Source: an uncultured Planktomarina sp. (GTDB taxonomy: Bacteria; Pseudomonadota; Alphaproteobacteria; Rhodobacterales; Rhodobacteraceae). From it: 64,000 nt of DNA. The position numbers were made by a program, and so were the translations under genes. Shown here piece after piece: positions 60,053 through 64,000 of this stretch. The DNA lies in the NCBI GenBank assembly GCA_943788425.1, contig CALSQF010000006.1:248001-312000 (forward strand). Direction: 5' to 3'. Within the stretch, counting starts at the first letter, position 1. Each line of letters starts with the position of its first letter. The notes beneath the pieces are model-generated. The model made no database searches, was not told where the DNA came from, and saw only the letters and a list, made by a program, of their open reading frames with translations.

Positions 60053-61470
60053 ACCGAATGTCTTCTCCTGCCTTATTTGAGACTCGCTATGATCGTTCCG
60101 CTTGCGACATCGGCATCGTGCATTTGGGCTTTGGTGCCTTCCATAGAGCGCATCAGGCGCTTTATGTCGATGATTACATGGATCAAACAGACGATCTGCG
60201 CTGGGGTATTGCAGCGGTCAATCTACGGGCTGCGGAATCACATAATTTTGCCCAATTTAACGAGGCAAGTCATGGCTATGTGCTGAAATCCATGTCCAGC
60301 TGCGGGGATGTAAATTTCCGCCGCGTGCGGTCGCATGTGAAATTCTCTGACTGGGCGGATGACGCTGAGCAAGCCGAAGCGCTCGTGGCGAGTCCTTCGG
60401 TGCATATGGTGACGATAACCGTGACCGAAAGCGGTTATTATATGGGCGAAACCGGGACGCTAAACCCTGAAGATCCCAGCATAGTTGCAGAGCTTGACGG
60501 CGGTGCACCGCGCACTGTTTATGCCTATTTGACACGCGCTTTGGCTCGGAGAAAAGCGGCGGGCTTGGGCGGAATTTCGATTTTGTGCTGCGATAACATT
60601 CGGCGAAATGGCAAAATGCTGCAGAGCAATCTTTTTGCCTATCTCGATTTGATTGGTGCCGGGGATCTTGGTGAATGGGTGCGCAACTGCGTTACGTTTC
60701 CTTGTTCCATGGTGGACCGGATCACACCGCGCAGTACGAAGGCTTTGCAAAGCGAAGTGGACGCCCTTTTTGGTCCTGGTCCCTTCTCTCCGGTGATGGC
60801 GGAAGATTTCACGCAATGGGTGGTAGACGATCATTTCGCCGCTGCGCGACCTGATCTCACGAAGGTGGGTGTGACTTTCACAAAGAATGTTGACCCCTAC
60901 GAGGAAGCAAAAATTCGCATTCTCAATGGGGGTCATACCTGTTTGGCGTATTTGGGGGCTTTGGCCGGGCATCACACTTTTGATCAGGCCATGGCCGATC
61001 CCCAGCTCTTTGCTCATTTTGAAGAATTTGAACGCAGTGAAGTCTTGCCTGCTTTGGTTGACGAGCTGCCGTTCGACAAAAACCTCTATCTAGATCAAAT
61101 CATCACGCGGTTCAAAAATGAATCCATTGGGGATACGGTTGAGCGGATTTGTGCGGATGGATATCTGAAGTTTCCAATCTTCATTCATCCAACCCTTGCG
61201 GGATGCCTGAAACAGGGAATTATGCCGCAGGCTGGTCTGCGCGCAATTGCGAGCTGGTATGTCTTTTGTAAGCATATCGAGGCTGGCACTCTGCCGATCG
61301 CATATGGGGAGCCATATTGGTACAACCTGCGCGAGCTGTTGCAGGACGGTCAAGTCGATCGTTTTGCCCAATCCGCTTCGCTTTGGGGCACCCTGCCGCA
61401 GGACCACCCAGAATTTATAACAGCTTTGATTGCTTCAATCACAGAAATGGAAAAAAAATGGCCAGTTTAA
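60049..61470 (+). CDS. mtlK: Mannitol 2-dehydrogenase MtlK
   Basis: A 473-residue polyol-specific long-chain dehydrogenase that oxidises mannitol (and perhaps arabinitol or sorbitol) to the ketose. The NAD motif is IVHLGFGAFHRAHQALYV, and the catalytic region AKIRILNGGHTCLAYLGAL contains the conserved Lys-Asn-His set. Length is slightly shorter than the usual 480-490. Its last 13 bases overlap the ATPase gene. Confidence 0.92.
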   Translation: MNRMSSPALFETRYDRSACDIGIVHLGFGAFHRAHQALYVDDYMDQTDDLRWGIAAVNLRAAESHNFAQFNEASHGYVLKSMSSCGDVNFRRVRSHVKFSDWADDAEQAEALVASPSVHMVTITVTESGYYMGETGTLNPEDPSIVAELDGGAPRTVYAYLTRALARRKAAGLGGISILCCDNIRRNGKMLQSNLFAYLDLIGAGDLGEWVRNCVTFPCSMVDRITPRSTKALQSEVDALFGPGPFSPVMAEDFTQWVVDDHFAAARPDLTKVGVTFTKNVDPYEEAKIRILNGGHTCLAYLGALAGHHTFDQAMADPQLFAHFEEFERSEVLPALVDELPFDKNLYLDQIITRFKNESIGDTVERICADGYLKFPIFIHPTLAGCLKQGIMPQAGLRAIASWYVFCKHIEAGTLPIAYGEPYWYNLRELLQDGQVDRFAQSASLWGTLPQDHPEFITALIASITEMEKKWPV

Positions 61471-62510
61471 AAATTCGTGACGTCAAAAAATCTTATGGTG
61501 ATCTTCAGGTCATGCATGGGGTGGACTTGGATGTTGAAGAAGGCGAATTTGTTGTTTTCGTTGGACCGTCAGGCTGTGGCAAGTCGACGTTGCTGCGGAT
61601 GATCGCAGGTTTGGAAGAAGCCACCGCCGGTGAAATTTCCATTGGTGACAACGTTGTAAATGACGTGGCGCCGGCCAAGCGCGGCGTGGCAATGGTGTTC
61701 CAATCCTATGCGCTCTATCCGCATATGACTGTTTTTAACAATATGGCTTTTGGTCTGAAGCAGGCGAAAACGCCGCCGAAGGAGATTGATCGCCGGGTGC
61801 GTGAAGCTGCGGAAGTGCTCCAGATCACGGATTATCTGGACCGCAACCCACGCAACCTATCGGGTGGGCAGCGTCAGCGTGTGGCGATTGGCCGGGCCAT
61901 TGTTCGGGATCCCGAGGTGTTTTTGTTTGACGAGCCCTTGTCCAATCTCGATGCCGCTTTGCGCGTGCAAACGCGCTTGGAAATTGCCCGTTTGCACGAG
62001 CGTTTAAAGTCTACCATGATCTATGTCACCCATGACCAGGTCGAGGCTATGACGCTCGCCGACAAAATTGTCGTCATGCGGGCCGGGCGGGTTGAGCAAA
62101 TTGGCTCTCCCATTGATCTTTATCGCAACCCTGCGAATGCTTTTGTGGCGCAGTTTATCGGCAGTCCGAAGATGAATTTTTTCACGGAAGCAGATTTGGC
62201 CAAAAACGGTAAAAAGTCTTTGCCAGCAGCGGCCAGTGGCGCGCATATTGGCATTCGTCCAGAGCATCTGACGGCCTGTACTGAGGCTAAGGCGATTGTT
62301 GGGGGGACATTGGATCTCGTGGAGCAATTGGGCGAATATGCTTTGGTTCACTTGGTGGGTGCCTCTGGAGAGGCCTTCATAGTGAAAATGGAGCATCCGC
62401 CGGCAGCCGTAAAAGGTGAAACCATGTGGTTTACGGCGCAAAGCGATATTCTGCACCTGTTTGACCAAAGCTCGGGTTTGCGCATCGACGCCGCTAGCAC
62501 ATCCAGTTGA
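61458..62510 (+). CDS. smoK: Sugar-alcohol ABC transporter ATPase (SmoK-like)
   Basis: A 350-residue MalK-type ATPase. Walker A is GPSGCGKSTLLRMIAG, the signature is LSGGQRQRVAIGRAI, Walker B is VFLFDEPLSNLDA, and a C-terminal TOBE/OB domain has IGIRPEHL. ATG 61458 (MASLKIRDVKKSYG) lies inside the end of mtlK; the open frame farther upstream is antisense noise. It closes the operon, so gene order is smoEFG-araC-mtlK-smoK. Confidence 0.94.
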   Translation: MASLKIRDVKKSYGDLQVMHGVDLDVEEGEFVVFVGPSGCGKSTLLRMIAGLEEATAGEISIGDNVVNDVAPAKRGVAMVFQSYALYPHMTVFNNMAFGLKQAKTPPKEIDRRVREAAEVLQITDYLDRNPRNLSGGQRQRVAIGRAIVRDPEVFLFDEPLSNLDAALRVQTRLEIARLHERLKSTMIYVTHDQVEAMTLADKIVVMRAGRVEQIGSPIDLYRNPANAFVAQFIGSPKMNFFTEADLAKNGKKSLPAAASGAHIGIRPEHLTACTEAKAIVGGTLDLVEQLGEYALVHLVGASGEAFIVKMEHPPAAVKGETMWFTAQSDILHLFDQSSGLRIDAASTSS

Positions 62511-62618
62511 TATAGGCGCATCGCGTCCTGTTATGCCTTTGAGGATGCACAGTCACCACGCCCCATGCGGGGAAATGACCTCCCTATGAGAGAGACAATC
62601 GGCGCCGGGCCTCAGGCT

Positions 62619-64000
62619 TTAGGCCTGCGCTAAAAGATCCTCGACGCGGGCAATTTTGCTGTCCCTATCATAGCTGTCAAAATAGACAGAGTTCATGATT
62701 TGCGGCGGACCGAAGAAGAAGCGCTCATACAGCGCTTGGCGATTGCCGAAGCCGGACACGGCAATGTCATGGGCCAGGCGATACAGGGCCACGCGATCGC
62801 GGCTGTCCATATGGGTCAGTTGGAAATATTTCTCCACATCTCCTGCCATGGCATTGCTGAAATCTGCCTCGGTTGGCGTCGCCATGAGGGAGGAGGAACC
62901 GAGGAGTTGCAGGATCTCCACCATCCGCGGGTACATTTTGGGAAAGAGATTGCGCGAGACGTCCAAAGGGCCGCGCAGGGGAATGAAATTGCCCCATTGA
63001 TCCTCATGGGCCTGTTGTTCCGCCGAAAAGAGCAAGGCGCGCACGGTTTCGGCCATCAACATCACTTCGGCAATCATACCCTTTGTGGCCAAATCCTTGT
63101 CGCGACCCGTCGCCTTGGCAATGGCGCACATGACGCCGACCATGAATTCTGCCTTGGCCAGCTTTCCACAGGCCACTTGATGCGCCATATGCACCACCGC
63201 ATTGGTTTGGGCGAAGGCTTGGTTGCATAGGTTTGGTTCGCCATACATGAAAACCCGCTCCCAGGGGACCAAGACATTGTCAAAAATGACCACCGCATCC
63301 ATCTCCTCATAGCGAGAGGACAGAGGGGCATCGAAATGTGATTTTCAATGGTCATAGCTGTCTCGACAAATCATCTTGAGACCCGGGGTGGCGATGGGAA
63401 TGGCAAAGGCGAAGGCAAAGGGAATATTGCTGTCATCGGCTCGTAAAAGCGTTGAGGGGAAGACCTCAATTTCGTCAGATAATGGCCCCAAAGTCGCCAA
63501 TAGCCTTGCGCCTTTCACGATGATCCCCACATCGGTTTCTTTGACGACATGCAGTGCAACCTCTTCGTCGAATTTGCCGCTAGTGGCCTGTGCATGTGAG
63601 ACAGATGGGTTCACCAAAGTATGGGTCAGAACGCGATCATTGAGCCGGACCTCATCATAAAACTGGGTAATATTTTGAACGAAATCCGCTTGTCCCTTGC
63701 TGCCCTGCGCTAGAAAACCTGGGGCGTGAGCAAAGGCCATAACGGAGGCGTTTTTATAATCGGGAGTACAGCCAAACATGCCATTGGATCATGTGGCCCA
63801 TTCATAGAACGCGCGGCCGCGCCGCACCACATCGTCCTTAGACTTGGGCACCAAGTGGGAAACGGCGCAGCGAATGCCCTGGCCGTCTTCATAGGTCACG
63901 ATATCGCGGTAGGCCGGTTCATATTGCCGATCCAAAAAACCCGCCAAAGAGGCCGCGCCTCCGGCCATGCCTGGTTCAGCGGTCACATCTTGAACCCGCG
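62619..64000 (-). pseudogene. 4-hydroxyphenylacetate 3-monooxygenase-like (HpaB) gene with two in-frame TGA stops
   Basis: The gene runs off the right edge; about 460 codons are visible. It belongs to the HpaB/PvcC flavin-dependent monooxygenase family, shown by HLVPKSKDDVVRRGRAFYEW, PDYKNASVMAFA, IIVKGARLLATLGPLSDEIE, FDAPLSSRYEEMDAVVIFDN and VLVPWERVF. One continuous reading frame is broken by TGA at 63789-63791 (between FYEWAT and SNGMFG) and TGA at 63345-63347 (between CRDSYDH and KSHFDAPL), with no frameshift. The usual Gly-Arg in GRSPDY/GRTPDY is Gly-Cys here. All three changes are explained by C-to-T type mutations, so this looks like a decaying gene. Confidence 0.8.

Noticed and set aside
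62554-62618. Short inverted repeats after smoK (CCCC-ATGC-GGGG, and CAGGC-CTAAA-GCCTG)
   Set aside because: Stems are 4-5 bp with no T-run; too weak to call terminators.
63345-63791. Selenocysteine or programmed read-through at the two TGA codons of the HpaB-like gene
   Set aside because: No family member is known to me to use selenocysteine, no SECIS-like stem was evident, and the Arg-to-Cys change nearby fits decay better.

Overview
This 64 kb window is almost entirely a photosynthesis gene cluster (PGC) of an alphaproteobacterium in the order Rhodobacterales. It most resembles an aerobic anoxygenic phototroph of the Roseobacter group. Three things point that way: the PpsR/PpaA regulators, the Rhodobacter-type order crtEF-bchCXYZ-pufQBALMX, and the presence of only the oxygen-dependent cyclase (acsF) with no bchE in view. 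The carotenoid genes (crtE, B, I, C, D, F, A) predict spheroidenone. The genus is not proven by the sequence; a Planktomarina-like organism is a guess from moderate GC and gene content.

Layout, left to right. (1) 1-3710: a partial LuxR/FixJ-type regulator, then ppsR flanked by two cobalamin/haem-binding AerR/PpaA-type antirepressor genes. (2) 3966-19244, plus strand: bchFNBHLM-lhaA-puhABC-orf98-acsF-puhE-hemA, tightly packed with many ATGA overlaps. (3) 19241-22753: bciA and hemC (minus), hemE (plus), cytochrome c2 cycA (minus). (4) 22905-26792, plus: bchG-bch2-bchP-idi. (5) 26811-38827, minus: crtE-crtF, bchCXYZ, pufQBALMX and dxs, a superoperon ending in a hairpin-rich tail. (6) 38951-44738: divergent crtDC (plus), crtBI (minus), crtA (plus). 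(7) crtA runs on into bchIDO, followed by an ArsR-family gene with the cysteine spacing of the sulfide sensor SqrR. (8) 48705-55595: ordinary chromosomal genes (hemY-type, a mitofilin-like protein, hemD, gpsA, yciI, EVE-domain, DUF1761, nhaA). (9) 55915-62510: a complete mannitol/sorbitol ABC transporter and mannitol dehydrogenase operon. (10) 62619-64000, minus: an HpaB-type flavin monooxygenase gene broken by two in-frame TGA codons.

The cluster works as one light- and oxygen-controlled unit. hemA, hemC, hemE and hemD make tetrapyrrole; bchIDH, bchM, acsF, bciA, bchLNB, bchF, bchXYZ, bchC, bchG and bchP make bacteriochlorophyll a; dxs, idi and crt genes supply isoprenoids and carotenoids; puf and puh genes build RC-LH1; cytochrome c2 is the likely electron donor because no pufC is present. 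Eleven perfect or near-perfect TGT-N12-ACA PpsR palindromes sit in front of bchF, between hemC and hemE, in front of bchG, in front of bchC, between crtE and crtD, and between crtI and crtA. The main transcription units are therefore explained by one repressor.

No insertion sequence, tRNA, rRNA, CRISPR array or origin was recognised. The most unusual points are the SqrR-like gene at the PGC edge, a pufX-like gene in place of pufC, the pair of antirepressors flanking ppsR, the problematic crtC start, and the two genes with in-frame stops (DUF1761 and HpaB).
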